From: an uncultured Lachnospiraceae bacterium
Lineage (GTDB): Bacteria > Bacillota > Clostridia > Lachnospirales > Lachnospiraceae
Assembly (NCBI GenBank): GCA_900554415.1
Contig: USGU01000006.1
Span: 23,294 to 87,293, forward strand
Reading direction: 5' to 3'
Length of the DNA stretch: 64,000 bases
In this document: one piece after another, positions 9,364 to 17,879 of the stretch
Numbering within the stretch: the stretch's first letter is position 1
Layout of the letters: each line of letters opens with the position of its first letter
Position numbers and translations under genes: made by a program
Notes under the pieces: generated by a model
Seen by the model: only the letters and a program-made list of their open reading frames with translations
Database searches by the model: none
Told to the model about the DNA's origin: nothing

Positions 9364-9657
9364 TCACCTCTTTAATTTCCGCTTGCTTCGAATCTTGCGA
9401 ATCAATGACTTTGGCAAATCATCCAAGTAAGCTGTGGATACTCCACCATTGCTTTCACTGGATATTCCATCTATGCCATCATGATTGACACGTATTAAAA
9501 CCATTTCCTTCAAAATGGAAGCATGCGACTCGTTCAATTCCTTTACATGAAGCATGTCCTGCAAGTCACATTTGCAATCTTCCAACATATCCACCAAAAT
9601 CTCTCTTTTAGGCATTCCTTCCCGAAGCAGCAAGCTGTTTATTATTTTTTCTTCCAC
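9364..9657 (-). CDS. Head-tail connector protein (gp6-like)
   Basis: A 97-aa protein. I place the start at GTG 9657 because it follows AGGAGGGTAGC with good spacing; the longer reading back to 9801 would run far into the capsid gene and has no such site. The first half is helical (EKIINSLLLREG, EILVDMLEDCKCDLQDML), and the C-terminal part, VNHDGIDGISSESNGG...YLDDLPKSL, matches the usual end of gp6-like connectors in Firmicutes phages. These form the first ring below the portal. Confidence 0.7.
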   Translation of the reverse strand: MEEKIINSLLLREGMPKREILVDMLEDCKCDLQDMLHVKELNESHASILKEMVLIRVNHDGIDGISSESNGGVSTAYLDDLPKSLIRKIRSKRKLKR

Positions 9658-9685
9658 GCTACCCTCCTGGATGCAAGGCACAAGC

Positions 9686-10690
9686 CTAAAGCTTATGCCT
9701 GAACTCAACAATTCGAATCTGTTTATGCTCATAAACCGGATTCCAGTTCTTTGCATCCTTAAGTTCTTCTCGCGTCGGTCCTGTTTTCGTATTCGCCACA
9801 CTCTTACCTGTAAACTGGATGCCGCGCGGATGCAGAATAGAAGTTCTTCTGTTAATCAGATAATCGATACCTGAACCTTTCTTCTTGTCACGGTCTGTCT
9901 CTGTCGGAACAAAACCAACCGGGCTTCCGTTTCCAAGTGCAATTGCTCCCTGACCAAAAAGAAAAGTAGAGAACACCTGACTAGAACCGCTTCCCGTTAC
10001 CGGGCATCCGTCATCTACAATTACTCGTTTCCCCTGATACAGACCAAATGCCACATCGTTGGATGGCTGTACTGTCTCAATAAGGTTCTGCTTTTTGAGA
10101 GCTGCTTCTGTAGCACTGTGCATCATGACACCGGTAAGCGCAGTTTTGTTATCGCCTAAAAGCTGTTCTGCATCGATGAATGCTGCTCCACTCCATTTTG
10201 CTGCCGCTCCGCTTCCACCTGAAATATCAAGGATATTGTCTTTTAATGGTGTAACTGTGTTGCTTGTATCTGTATAACTTCCAAAAATTCCCGCAAGGAT
10301 TGCTACCAGCTCTTTCTGCATATCTCTTGCCCAGAAAGAAGCCACCAGTGAAGCAATCGCTTCCATCGGGTCTTTTCCCGCAAGTGCGGCTGACAAGTCT
10401 GTTGCGCTCCACATTTTTGCTCTCCGGATAATTGCAGCCACATCCTGATTGGAACTAATACCTGCTGCCGTAAGGTCTGTTCCTTCTGTCACAGCCTCTG
10501 ATTCGCCTGTAAGGTCCTCAAAAAATGGCATGTTAACCAGTGGCGAAGCCTGTGAAGCTAATGTGTCAAATTCGGAATTATTTACAATAATTCCACTGTT
10601 TACTAAATTAGACTGCTCCATTGTTCTGTTGATTACGCATGGAGTAAATAACTGAGGTACAATCACATCAGATAATGTTGTTCCTGCCAT
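9686..10690 (-). CDS. Major capsid protein
   Basis: This 334-aa protein is directly downstream of the scaffold gene. It matches the SPP1 gp13-like coat protein group: an N-terminal MAGTTLSDVIVPQLF, the QASPLVNMPFFEDLTGESE segment near residue 50, an RRAKMWSATDLSAALAGKDPM segment near 95, and C-terminal RTSILHPRGIQFTG followed by PTREELKDAKNW. It assembles the icosahedral shell on the scaffold. Intact length and order with scaffold, portal and connector make this call firm. Confidence 0.92.
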   Translation of the reverse strand: MAGTTLSDVIVPQLFTPCVINRTMEQSNLVNSGIIVNNSEFDTLASQASPLVNMPFFEDLTGESEAVTEGTDLTAAGISSNQDVAAIIRRAKMWSATDLSAALAGKDPMEAIASLVASFWARDMQKELVAILAGIFGSYTDTSNTVTPLKDNILDISGGSGAAAKWSGAAFIDAEQLLGDNKTALTGVMMHSATEAALKKQNLIETVQPSNDVAFGLYQGKRVIVDDGCPVTGSGSSQVFSTFLFGQGAIALGNGSPVGFVPTETDRDKKKGSGIDYLINRRTSILHPRGIQFTGKSVANTKTGPTREELKDAKNWNPVYEHKQIRIVEFRHKL

Positions 10691-10725
10691 GTTTTCACCT
10701 TTTTAACCTTTCTACATGTAATTTG

Positions 10726-11334
10726 TTAAATTGTTACTCCGACTGCTGCTGCAAGCTCCTTCGCCTCAGCCGGATTGTCACGGAGCATCTGCCCCTGTTT
10801 TGTAAGATTCCACGTTTCTTTCGCAAACGGATTGACGCTACCATCGCCACCAGTTCCTCCATCAGGACTGTACATCTGCTTCTTTTGCCCTGTTGGGAAG
10901 ATATGTGGAAGTGTTTCCTTGTAGGTTTTTGCAACCTGCTGAGCGTCTACCGGCTTTCCTTCTTTATCAAACGTAAACTTTTCCAGTCCACCATGTTTGT
11001 AAATAAGATAACCCGGATCAGAACAACCAGCTTCTGACAAAGCAGCCTCCAGTGCGTACTGTTTCTTAATGTCTGCATTTTCTTTCTGCAGATTAGAAAT
11101 CAATGTCTCATGTTCCTTGATAGTATTCTGCAATGTCTCATTGTCCTGATTGTCTTTTTTCAGGGTTTTGATTGTCTCGTTCGCAGTCTGCAGTTCTTTT
11201 GCTTTTGCATTGAAATCCGTTTTTGCCACAAAATGGTTCGGAATTTCCTTTTTAATTGCATCTACTGCTGCACCAACATCCAGAACCCCATCTGTTACCT
11301 TTGCGCTCTTTAAAATTGCTTCTAACCATTCCAT
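10726..11334 (-). CDS. Capsid scaffold protein
   Basis: A 202-aa protein; ATG 11334 is chosen because GGAGGAATTAGGT precedes it, whereas the longer open frame to 11409 has no comparable site. It has an N-terminal helix (EWLEAILKSAKV), a long coiled coil at residues ~45-100 (ELQTANETIKTLKKDNQDNE) and a C-terminal part with FAKETWNLTKQGQMLRDNP, the hallmark of the Phage_GP20 scaffold family. Scaffolds guide capsid assembly and leave before or during packaging. A terminator separates it from the gene upstream, so it may be expressed from its own promoter. Confidence 0.88.
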   Translation of the reverse strand: MEWLEAILKSAKVTDGVLDVGAAVDAIKKEIPNHFVAKTDFNAKAKELQTANETIKTLKKDNQDNETLQNTIKEHETLISNLQKENADIKKQYALEAALSEAGCSDPGYLIYKHGGLEKFTFDKEGKPVDAQQVAKTYKETLPHIFPTGQKKQMYSPDGGTGGDGSVNPFAKETWNLTKQGQMLRDNPAEAKELAAAVGVTI

Positions 11335-11430
11335 ACCTAATTCCTCCATAGATTTTGTATTCCGACTCTCTCGGTGTTGGGATTTATCGTTGTTCTTTAT
11401 TCCCTGCAACCAGTAAAAAAGGGTATAAAT

Positions 11431-11459
11431 AAAACACCGTTCGTATTGAACGATGTTTC
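11431..11459 (-). terminator. Hairpin after the zinc-ribbon gene, before scaffold
   Basis: The minus-strand RNA can pair AAACATCGTTC with GAACGGTGTTT around a five-base loop, followed by TATTTAT. It lies just past the zinc-ribbon gene stop and could reset transcription before the highly expressed scaffold and capsid genes. Confidence 0.5.
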
Positions 11460-11466
11460 TTTACAA

Positions 11467-11739
11467 CTATTGCCTGCTATTTAATTGGTCCATTACTTTC
11501 TTTTTTCTCTCACAAAGCAATTGACATAACTCAGCATTACCCTGCGCTCTCGCTTTGTCTATCAGCTTCTGCAAATGTTTAATCTCTGTGTTCATGTAGC
11601 ACACATGATGCCTGTTTTTGCAATACGGGCATAGATAATACAGCTCAATTAAGCCATCCTCTTCTTTATGTTCTAACACCATCTTACTGGTAGGAGAAAA
11701 CTCTTTCCCACACGTACAGATGATTTTTAAATCACTCAT
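11467..11739 (-). CDS. Small zinc-ribbon-like phage protein
   Basis: This 90-aa protein starts at an ATG behind GGAGGCAATATCC. It has four cysteines in two pairs (ICTCG near residue 7, LCPYC near residue 37) followed by NRHHVC, consistent with a zinc ribbon, and a helical C-terminus (LQKLIDKARAQGNAELCQLL). Similar short proteins occur next to MuF and scaffold genes in Clostridia prophages, but no function is known to me. It may help head assembly or bind nucleic acid. Confidence 0.6.
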   Translation of the reverse strand: MSDLKIICTCGKEFSPTSKMVLEHKEEDGLIELYYLCPYCKNRHHVCYMNTEIKHLQKLIDKARAQGNAELCQLLCERKKKVMDQLNSRQ

Positions 11740-11771
11740 GGATATTGCCTCCTAAATTGAATATAGAAATA

Positions 11772-11795
11772 CCATCAGCATTTATTTACTGATGG
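11772..11795 (-). terminator. Weak hairpin after the 43-aa gene
   Basis: There is a seven-base perfect inverted repeat (CCATCAG / CTGATGG) around a ten-base loop, two bases past the 43-aa gene's stop. The following minus-strand sequence is only moderately U-rich (TATTTCTATATT), so termination may be partial. Confidence 0.35.
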
Positions 11796-11797
11796 CA

Positions 11798-11929
11798 TTA
11801 ATCCTCATCATCTTCTACATCACTCCAGTCATCCTCGTCACCCTCATCCAAAACGAAAAGTGTGTCTTCCGGATAATCATCAAATGTTTTTCCTGGTGGT
11901 ATTTCTGATATTTTCACCATTTTACTCAT
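11798..11929 (-). CDS. Very acidic 43-aa phage protein
   Basis: A short open frame with ATG 11929 behind GGAGAAAATAA, encoding a protein that begins MSKMVKISEIPPG and ends in an almost uninterrupted Asp/Glu tail (DEGDEDDWSDVEDDED). Hairpins lie on both sides, so it is a separate small unit between MuF and the zinc-ribbon gene. The function is unknown. Its charge would suit a DNA-mimic or an inhibitor of a basic partner, but that is only a guess. Confidence 0.55.
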   Translation of the reverse strand: MSKMVKISEIPPGKTFDDYPEDTLFVLDEGDEDDWSDVEDDED

Positions 11930-11942
11930 TTATTTTCTCCTC

Positions 11943-11976
11943 AAAAAAATGCCACCGGCTATTACGGCTGGTGACA
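11943..11976 (-). terminator. Rho-independent terminator after MuF and the 37-aa gene
   Basis: Minus-strand GTCACCAGC and GCCGGTGGC pair around a seven-base loop with one internal mismatch, followed by ATTTTTTTG. It begins right after the stop of the 37-aa gene, so it closes the terminase-portal-MuF transcript. Confidence 0.75.
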
Positions 11977-12090
11977 TTAATCGTTTTCTTTCGCATACTC
12001 CTCAAGTGCTTTTTTCATTTCTTCCGTAAATTCACTTTCTTTGATACATCCAGCATCGTCCTGAACCAAATACTCTTTTCTATCCATCAT
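11977..12090 (-). CDS. 37-aa acidic protein coupled to the MuF gene
   Basis: This short gene has an ATG overlapping the MuF stop (ATGA) and a GAGGAGATTGTG ribosome binding site inside the MuF 3' end. The product begins MMDRKEYLVQDDAG and is charged and helical (EEMKKALEEYAKEND). The overlap implies co-translation with the MuF-JAMM fusion. It is too small to assign; a partner or regulator of the MuF C-terminal domain is one possibility, untested. Confidence 0.55.
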   Translation of the reverse strand: MMDRKEYLVQDDAGCIKESEFTEEMKKALEEYAKEND

Positions 12091-13538
12091 CACAATCTCC
12101 TCATATCAAATAGTTTTCCATGTTCTTTATTATTTTTGTCATACAAAATTTTTGTTGCCAAAGCTTTGGCTGAATCTTCGTCAAAGTTTTTTCTAAAATC
12201 ATTATATGCTTTATTGTAAATTTCTTCAACCACTTTTTCGGCAGATATTATGGCATATAGATCCCCATCGTGACATGCTATCAATGACATGGCAATTTTA
12301 TCATTTTTTGCAAATGATATAATGTCTCCCCCTGAAGGTCGAACATTTAGTGAATGATTGTGTATTAAGATTATTGTACCTTTATTTTGCTCTATTTTAT
12401 CATATTCCTCATCATTAAAGGATGTTTTTAAAATCATTCCATCACGATTATAGTTATCGACAATAAATTTTCCGCTTCTATAATCCACGGCAACCATATG
12501 TTCCATCGGCTTACCATCGCAATGTTCTAGGAGACTACAGCACTGTTTATAAATCTCGCTTTTAGTATTCTTTGATATCGGAAGTTTATATATTTTATCA
12601 TGATACGCTTTAGAATTTATAAGTTTCCTATTTACCGAATAGCCATTATGTATATCTTTTCTAGAGACCATTGCCTGATTATTACTTAAGTAATCTCCAT
12701 CCTCAAGTGCAGCACCTCCAACTTTGTCAACATACGGTATTATCGTACATCTGCAATTCGGATGAAATGGAAGAACCGGGCATTTATCAATGGGATATAT
12801 CTTCTCATGATATTTTCCACACTCGGAGCAGGTTCTTTCATCCAGTGCTGCTATAATCTGCACCTTGTCAATGCCACTGTCCTTATATCTCATAAGTGCT
12901 GCCTGATTCATATAATGCATAGATTCTGTTCGCACTAGCCTTAGGGACTCATTGAAGCCTTTTCCCATAACATTGTTAAGATTTACAGCCACTTGTGTTA
13001 CAGACTGCCCTGTCTGCAATCCATATGTAAGTACTGCATTCAAAGCTCTTTCCAGCTTTTGCATTTGTCCTATGGTTTCCTTCGACCCCCATAATCGCGC
13101 AGAGAAATTACTTCCTCTCCATGGCTCTTTGAGCACAGTGTTCATGACCTTTTTGTTTGGCATTGCAAATTCTTCTGCATTAATAGTTTCTCCGGTAATC
13201 TGATTTACATCCTTGAAAGCCTCTTGCATGTTCTCGGTAGCCAGATTTTCCGTATCGTTTCCGAGCTGTTCTATTATTTCATGGTATTTTTGTTCCAATT
13301 TCTGCAGATGTTTTTCTCTGTACATATCTGTTCTCGATAAAACACCATCTTTACCGTATTTTTCAGCCAGTTCATACAGTTCATCCCGTATATTCTTACT
13401 GGCGGTCTGAAAGACATTCAGTAATTCGCGATTCCTGTATTCCAGATTGTTATATTCTTTCCAGATATTATTTGCTATGCGGGTTTCCCACCATTTCTGA
13501 TTTTTGCTCAGACTAGAGTCTTTACTCATCATCATCAC
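12090..13538 (-). CDS. MuF-type minor head protein with C-terminal JAMM-like domain
   Basis: A 482-aa protein. Residues ~1-270 match the SPP1 gp7/MuF head morphogenesis family: an N-terminal helical part, the KVMNTVLKEPWRGSNFSARLW and LVRTESMHYMNQAALMRYKDSG segments, and the zinc-like DERTCSECGKYHEKIY...PFHPNCRCTI module at ~235-265. A second domain follows at ~290-470 with HNHSLNVRPSGGD, close to the HxH...S..D motif of JAMM/MPN metalloproteases but with one residue fewer between H and S, and an upstream Glu (MEHMVAVDYRSGKF). MuF proteins enter or line the head; fused enzymes or toxins at the C-terminus are known in temperate phages. Portal coupling is shown by a 17-bp overlap. Domain one is firm; the enzyme activity of domain two is inferred. 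Confidence 0.85.
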   Translation of the reverse strand: MMMMSKDSSLSKNQKWWETRIANNIWKEYNNLEYRNRELLNVFQTASKNIRDELYELAEKYGKDGVLSRTDMYREKHLQKLEQKYHEIIEQLGNDTENLATENMQEAFKDVNQITGETINAEEFAMPNKKVMNTVLKEPWRGSNFSARLWGSKETIGQMQKLERALNAVLTYGLQTGQSVTQVAVNLNNVMGKGFNESLRLVRTESMHYMNQAALMRYKDSGIDKVQIIAALDERTCSECGKYHEKIYPIDKCPVLPFHPNCRCTIIPYVDKVGGAALEDGDYLSNNQAMVSRKDIHNGYSVNRKLINSKAYHDKIYKLPISKNTKSEIYKQCCSLLEHCDGKPMEHMVAVDYRSGKFIVDNYNRDGMILKTSFNDEEYDKIEQNKGTIILIHNHSLNVRPSGGDIISFAKNDKIAMSLIACHDGDLYAIISAEKVVEEIYNKAYNDFRKNFDEDSAKALATKILYDKNNKEHGKLFDMRRL

Positions 13539-14904
13539 CCTCTATAGGCACCTTATCAAACTTAGGCATATTCTGCGCTTCCTCTTCCTCCAAAAGCTTT
13601 ATTTCCTCTTCTGGGTTTTCTACCCACGGATGATTTCTCACAATAGTTTTCTTAGAAATAACTCCCTGAGACTTTGAAGCAATGTCTGCCAGTTCCGTAT
13701 CATTATTCACAGAAGTTCTTGTCCATGTCTGCTTAACTGTATCTGTCTTTCTCCCGTAAAACCTAAGAATAGCTTTCACAAGCCTGCTGAACGAAGGAGC
13801 GAACTCTGTTTCCATCATTCCTGCTTTTAGTTCCAAGAGGGAATACAAATACCGGAGCGCAACACCGGAGCTGTTTCCAAAATTCTGTGGATCCGGGTCA
13901 ATTCCCATCCCCTGTTCAAAAATCGCTTTCCTGGTGATTGTAAGAAATTCCTTTCTCGCTTCGACTGGTATCTCGATTGACAGAGTGGAAATACCAGATT
14001 TATCATCGGCACCATCACTGTCCACTTGCAACAACTTGGAATGTTTCATTTCCTTCAGGATTTCCAACGAGCTGCTTTCTTCGCCTCCATAATTAGTAAG
14101 GATAAATATAAGTTCCTGAATATCTTCTAAATCATTGATAAATCCAGAAAAAACTTTGTCATAGGAATCAATTAATTGTTTAATATCCGCTAGGTCATTC
14201 TGCATTTCATCATTGTTATTGAAGAAAATGAATGGTACTTCGCCAAAATCATGTTGATATATGTTGGTATTATCCACAAGCTGCGTATCGACATCCACAA
14301 TGGTATATCTCACATACTCTTGAATGCACATATATTCTTCGTCCTGCTTTCTGCGGAACGCACTACATTCTTTATCTGTCCATACTTCGTATACCGTATA
14401 GGTATCTCCGCTTTCTTCATCTATGTCGGTATACACCCTTAACACAGCAAGAAGCTCCTTTTCCAGATTTCGTGTCCATATCGGCACAATCTGCCTGGCA
14501 TCCACTACTGCATACTTAAATTTATTCTGTTCATTCTTCCAATAATGTAACCACCCAACAGAACAATTGGCCGCCTGCACGCATAATGCCTTGCATTTTT
14601 TTCGAAAGGAATCACCAAGTGCGTCCGTAATCAACCTGTTCGATTCCTCACTTCCAACATCAAAAAGAGGAGGACTCGTAAACATATAGGCTGCCTTTTG
14701 ATTCACCAGTAATTTATAGAAATTACTAGGAATTCTGTTATCTGCATTTCTTAAAGGATTCTCACCGTTTTCCTCTTCCTTCTCCGCATACAGAATGTCA
14801 TTTCTCTTCCTGTAATATCGATACGCTGTATTCGCTTTTTGTATGAAGCCTGTATTTCCAGGTACGTATTTTTCAATTAGTTTAACAGCAACTTCTAACT
14901 CCAC
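13522..14904 (-). CDS. Portal protein (SPP1 gp6-like)
   Basis: A 460-aa protein with the SPP1-type portal pattern: N-terminal ENPLRNADNRIPSNFYKLLVNQKAAYMF, central GEVPFIFFNNNDEMQNDLADIKQLIDSYD with FINDLEDIQELIFILTNYGGE, and a late NSSGVALRYLYSLLELKAG. Portals form the dodecameric ring through which DNA is packaged and ejected, and bind terminase. It lies 11 bp after terminase large subunit and overlaps MuF, exactly as in SPP1-like phages. Confidence 0.93.
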   Translation of the reverse strand: MELEVAVKLIEKYVPGNTGFIQKANTAYRYYRKRNDILYAEKEEENGENPLRNADNRIPSNFYKLLVNQKAAYMFTSPPLFDVGSEESNRLITDALGDSFRKKCKALCVQAANCSVGWLHYWKNEQNKFKYAVVDARQIVPIWTRNLEKELLAVLRVYTDIDEESGDTYTVYEVWTDKECSAFRRKQDEEYMCIQEYVRYTIVDVDTQLVDNTNIYQHDFGEVPFIFFNNNDEMQNDLADIKQLIDSYDKVFSGFINDLEDIQELIFILTNYGGEESSSLEILKEMKHSKLLQVDSDGADDKSGISTLSIEIPVEARKEFLTITRKAIFEQGMGIDPDPQNFGNSSGVALRYLYSLLELKAGMMETEFAPSFSRLVKAILRFYGRKTDTVKQTWTRTSVNNDTELADIASKSQGVISKKTIVRNHPWVENPEEEIKLLEEEEAQNMPKFDKVPIEGDDDE

Positions 14905-14915
14905 TTTTTATCACC

Positions 14916-16280
14916 TCAACTTATCTTTACACCACCACGTTTAAACAGAATCGTATAGCAGAAATATCGGACCGCATCCATTGCATGGTCATGTTGCTTA
15001 ACCGGCTTATCTTCTCCTCTTTCACAAGCTTTCGCGTCCCAAATATAAGAAGCGAATTCTTTGATGGTATTCTCACAACAGGCAAGGAATATAATTTCAC
15101 CATTATTCAGTTCCATACCGGTAAACCGAATGCCATCAAGCACATCATTTCTTGCTTTTTTAACCTTATACCCTCTCTTTTTAAGCAGAGCAATAAACGA
15201 AGCCGCAGCCGGGTCTACAATAATGGAAAGCGGTCTGATACCATTTAAGAACTCTTCCAAATCATTGGCATATTCATCGTCTGTCTTTTGCGTGCTTTCA
15301 TCTCGTCCAGAATAATAGTACTCTCGAATGCAATACCATTTTCCATCCACTCCTTTGCTCCATAAAAGAAATACGGTAGCATTTTGCGTACCATAGTCAC
15401 AACTCACGTAATATTTTCCAATTTCAGGGACTGACATCTCTTTTACTACATGACGATTGTGCAAAAACATATCGTAGATAATGCCTTCTGCAACCGTCCA
15501 TAGACCAAGGATGTATCTCTGGAAGAACACTCCTGTATATAAAGACCTGTATCTGGCTTTCACGGTTTCCGAAAGACTTAGATTATCATCCATTGTGAAA
15601 TGCAGATACAGGATTTTCTTAAGCCCTAAGTCTTTGTTCTCTTTCCCAGCTTTCTGTTCTAATTCATCTGCTTTTTTCTTGCCAAGATATCCAATAGATT
15701 TATCTATCCAATTAACCTTAAACCAATGATACGGTCCATCTGGGTTACAGTTGAACCAAAACTTCGAACCATCCACAGAGCATCGTCCTGTTGCCTGATT
15801 TACAAATGACTCCGGCATCAGTGCAACTTCATCAAAAAAGACCCCTGCCAAGGTAATTCCCTGGATGAGGTCTTGCGAGCTTTCATCTTTTCCACCAAAT
15901 ATATAAAAATTGTTTTCTACTTCTCCTCTGGTAATAACTACCAGGTTATCAGATCTGTGGTCTGTTACCTTGTAGCCGCGACTTCTCAGCATCAGCTTCA
16001 ACACAAATAATACGTTTCGTCTGAAAGAACCAATGGTTTTTCCACACATAGCGAAATTCTGACCGTTAAACCTTGTCATGGCCCACATCACAAAGGAAAG
16101 TGACATACTAATGGTTTTTCCAGAACGGATAGCTCCATCTGCTATGATTCCATCGTAGTCCTTTACCGGAGATGCATCACACCACCAGTTCAGTACCTTG
16201 CGCTGCTTCTCGGAGAACGGTTGAAATTTAAAAATCTGCCTAACCTTCTTCATCCGACCAATCCTCTCCTGCAGCGCCAT
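14916..16280 (-). CDS. Terminase large subunit
   Basis: A 454-aa protein with both catalytic halves. The ATPase has Walker A in IADGAIRSGKTISMS (near residue 50) and Walker B in LAGVFFDEVAL (near 148). The RNase H-like nuclease has VSCDYGTQNATVF, SIIVDPAAASF and a C-terminal HAMDAVRYF with the conserved acidic residues. It resembles the PBSX/SPP1-type terminase family, suggesting headful (pac) packaging. The start overlaps the small subunit by 41 bp. Confidence 0.95.
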   Translation of the reverse strand: MALQERIGRMKKVRQIFKFQPFSEKQRKVLNWWCDASPVKDYDGIIADGAIRSGKTISMSLSFVMWAMTRFNGQNFAMCGKTIGSFRRNVLFVLKLMLRSRGYKVTDHRSDNLVVITRGEVENNFYIFGGKDESSQDLIQGITLAGVFFDEVALMPESFVNQATGRCSVDGSKFWFNCNPDGPYHWFKVNWIDKSIGYLGKKKADELEQKAGKENKDLGLKKILYLHFTMDDNLSLSETVKARYRSLYTGVFFQRYILGLWTVAEGIIYDMFLHNRHVVKEMSVPEIGKYYVSCDYGTQNATVFLLWSKGVDGKWYCIREYYYSGRDESTQKTDDEYANDLEEFLNGIRPLSIIVDPAAASFIALLKKRGYKVKKARNDVLDGIRFTGMELNNGEIIFLACCENTIKEFASYIWDAKACERGEDKPVKQHDHAMDAVRYFCYTILFKRGGVKIS

Positions 16281-17130
16281 TTAATGCTTCAAGGAAACCA
16301 TCATCTGCAATTTCATCTTCATCATTAAGCTGCGCTTTCGCTTTCATGGATGCAATACGAACCTTTTGTTCTTCTGTAGCCATATCCATATGCTCAGCAA
16401 GCCAATCAAGTGCTTTCATCTTATCAAGAAGTTTTATGCTCGCCCCATCTCTTCCTTGCTTCACCTCAGATATCAGTGTTCCATCGATGTTTGTGCTCTC
16501 CTTGAATCTAACTGTATTTATAACCTTGGTAAGTGTTTTTTTCTTTCCAGTTTTTTCATCTTTTATCTGTGCAGGACCATACATTGTCATAACCGGCACC
16601 TCTTCCGTACCGAATGTGACATAATCTGTAATATCAGAAAAGGCAATATCCATATATTTTTGAAACACATCCTCTTCTGTAAAATACTCGCGATTTAGAC
16701 GGTTCTGTTTGAGCTGTTGGATTTCGCTTTTTATTCCATCATTTTCCATCATTCGGTACGCGTTCGATGCTGCTGTCTCATAGCTACAATCATATGCTTT
16801 CTGATACGCTTTGGTAGCATTAAAGTAGCGCACATAATATATGCAAAAAAGCCTTTGTTTCTCAGTCAAATCAGGATTTCCCATTACCTGATCAACTTCT
16901 TCCACAAAGACTTCTTTTACTTCTTTTTTCTCTTCTTTTTTTGTATGCACACTTTTTTGATTTTGTGTGCACACCTTTTTCTCATCTTTAGACCACTTAT
17001 ATCTGGTCTTCCATGACTTTACTGTATTTATAGTTACACCGTACTTATCAGCAATTTCTTTATACTTCATGCCGGCACAATAATCTTTGTAGGCTAACTC
17101 ATAATTCTGCTTTGTTTCTTCATTCGCCAC
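16240..17130 (-). CDS. Terminase small subunit
   Basis: A 296-aa protein; GTG 17130 follows GAGGTGGTGAC and removes the unlikely MRGGD leader of the longer frame (to 17145). Residues ~5-45 form a helix-turn-helix (GMKYKEIADKYGVTINTVKSW) that would recognise the packaging site. A charged Lys/Glu linker follows, then the Terminase_2 domain (LTEKQRLFCIYYVRYFNATKAYQKA). The small subunit binds pac DNA and delivers it to the large subunit. It is longer than many relatives because of the added N-terminal DNA-binding module. Confidence 0.9.
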   Translation of the reverse strand: MANEETKQNYELAYKDYCAGMKYKEIADKYGVTINTVKSWKTRYKWSKDEKKVCTQNQKSVHTKKEEKKEVKEVFVEEVDQVMGNPDLTEKQRLFCIYYVRYFNATKAYQKAYDCSYETAASNAYRMMENDGIKSEIQQLKQNRLNREYFTEEDVFQKYMDIAFSDITDYVTFGTEEVPVMTMYGPAQIKDEKTGKKKTLTKVINTVRFKESTNIDGTLISEVKQGRDGASIKLLDKMKALDWLAEHMDMATEEQKVRIASMKAKAQLNDEDEIADDGFLEALNGAAGEDWSDEEG

Positions 17131-17161
17131 GTCACCACCTCTCATCTCGCTCAGAAATATC

Positions 17162-17815
17162 TTAAAAATTTGTTTTCAGCTTATGCGAAAATTGTAATTT
17201 TGCAAGTTCTGACAACTTATCTCTTTCATCCCCTAAAGCGTTTGTAAATATTTGCCCTTTATAATCCCTTAAATACATATACAATTCCAGAAGATTGTCT
17301 TGCAATTCATCTTCTTCGATCATCTGAAACTCATATCTATCTATTGCTCTTTTGGAACTTTCTATTTTCGAAAACAACTCAATCAACATATCAATTATGT
17401 AATCAAGTTGTTTCTCGATTTTGGATTCTTTGCGAAAAAATTGCAATTCCTTAGGTTCTAAATGAATATGCGCATTCATAATCTGATAAATATTATCTAT
17501 AATCCTTGTCTCGTACTCTAAATTTGAGTAACCCCCTTGAAACAAATAATATATTGGAATTATTTCTAAAATCAATCCACTAAGGAAAGAAACCTCTACC
17601 GTTAACAATCGCTGCCTTTCAACTCTATAATTAATAATTGCAACAATAAGTGACAAAAACGCACCTGTAAAAATACCAATAAGGCAGTTTACTACAAAAT
17701 CTGCATTCAGAAATAAATTTTTAATTGTAGAACAATATGTAATCACTGCTGCCATCGTTAAAGATACTACCGCAATACATGCGGTTATGTATATTGCATT
17801 TCTATTTTCTCTCAT
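17162..17815 (-). CDS. Membrane protein with coiled-coil tail, unknown function
   Basis: A 217-aa protein with ATG behind AAAGGAGAGATAGAGA. It has two clear hydrophobic segments near residues 8-28 and 40-62 and a third around 72-92, then a charged helical cytoplasmic part (ESKIEKQLDYIIDMLIELFSKI). I do not recognise the family. It is separated by a terminator from the other two genes of the accessory cassette but runs the same way, and it sits between terminase and the early genes where cargo is often inserted. A superinfection-exclusion or other lysogenic role is possible. Confidence 0.6.
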   Translation of the reverse strand: MRENRNAIYITACIAVVSLTMAAVITYCSTIKNLFLNADFVVNCLIGIFTGAFLSLIVAIINYRVERQRLLTVEVSFLSGLILEIIPIYYLFQGGYSNLEYETRIIDNIYQIMNAHIHLEPKELQFFRKESKIEKQLDYIIDMLIELFSKIESSKRAIDRYEFQMIEEDELQDNLLELYMYLRDYKGQIFTNALGDERDKLSELAKLQFSHKLKTNF

Positions 17816-17849
17816 TCTCTATCTCTCCTTTTGTGAAATTAATTATTAG

Positions 17850-17872
17850 AAAAGACACCCGAAGGTGTCTCT
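17850..17872 (-). terminator. Terminator after the four-TM membrane protein
   Basis: Minus-strand AGACACC-TTCG-GGTGTCT is a seven-base stem with a stable UUCG tetraloop, followed by TTTTCTAAT. It lies 10 bp past the 239-aa gene's stop. Confidence 0.7.
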
Positions 17873-17879
17873 TTAAAAT

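Noticed and set aside
9658..9801. N-terminal extension of the connector gene
   Set aside because: It would overlap the capsid gene by over 100 bp; GTG 9657 with AGGAGGGTAGC is a far better start.
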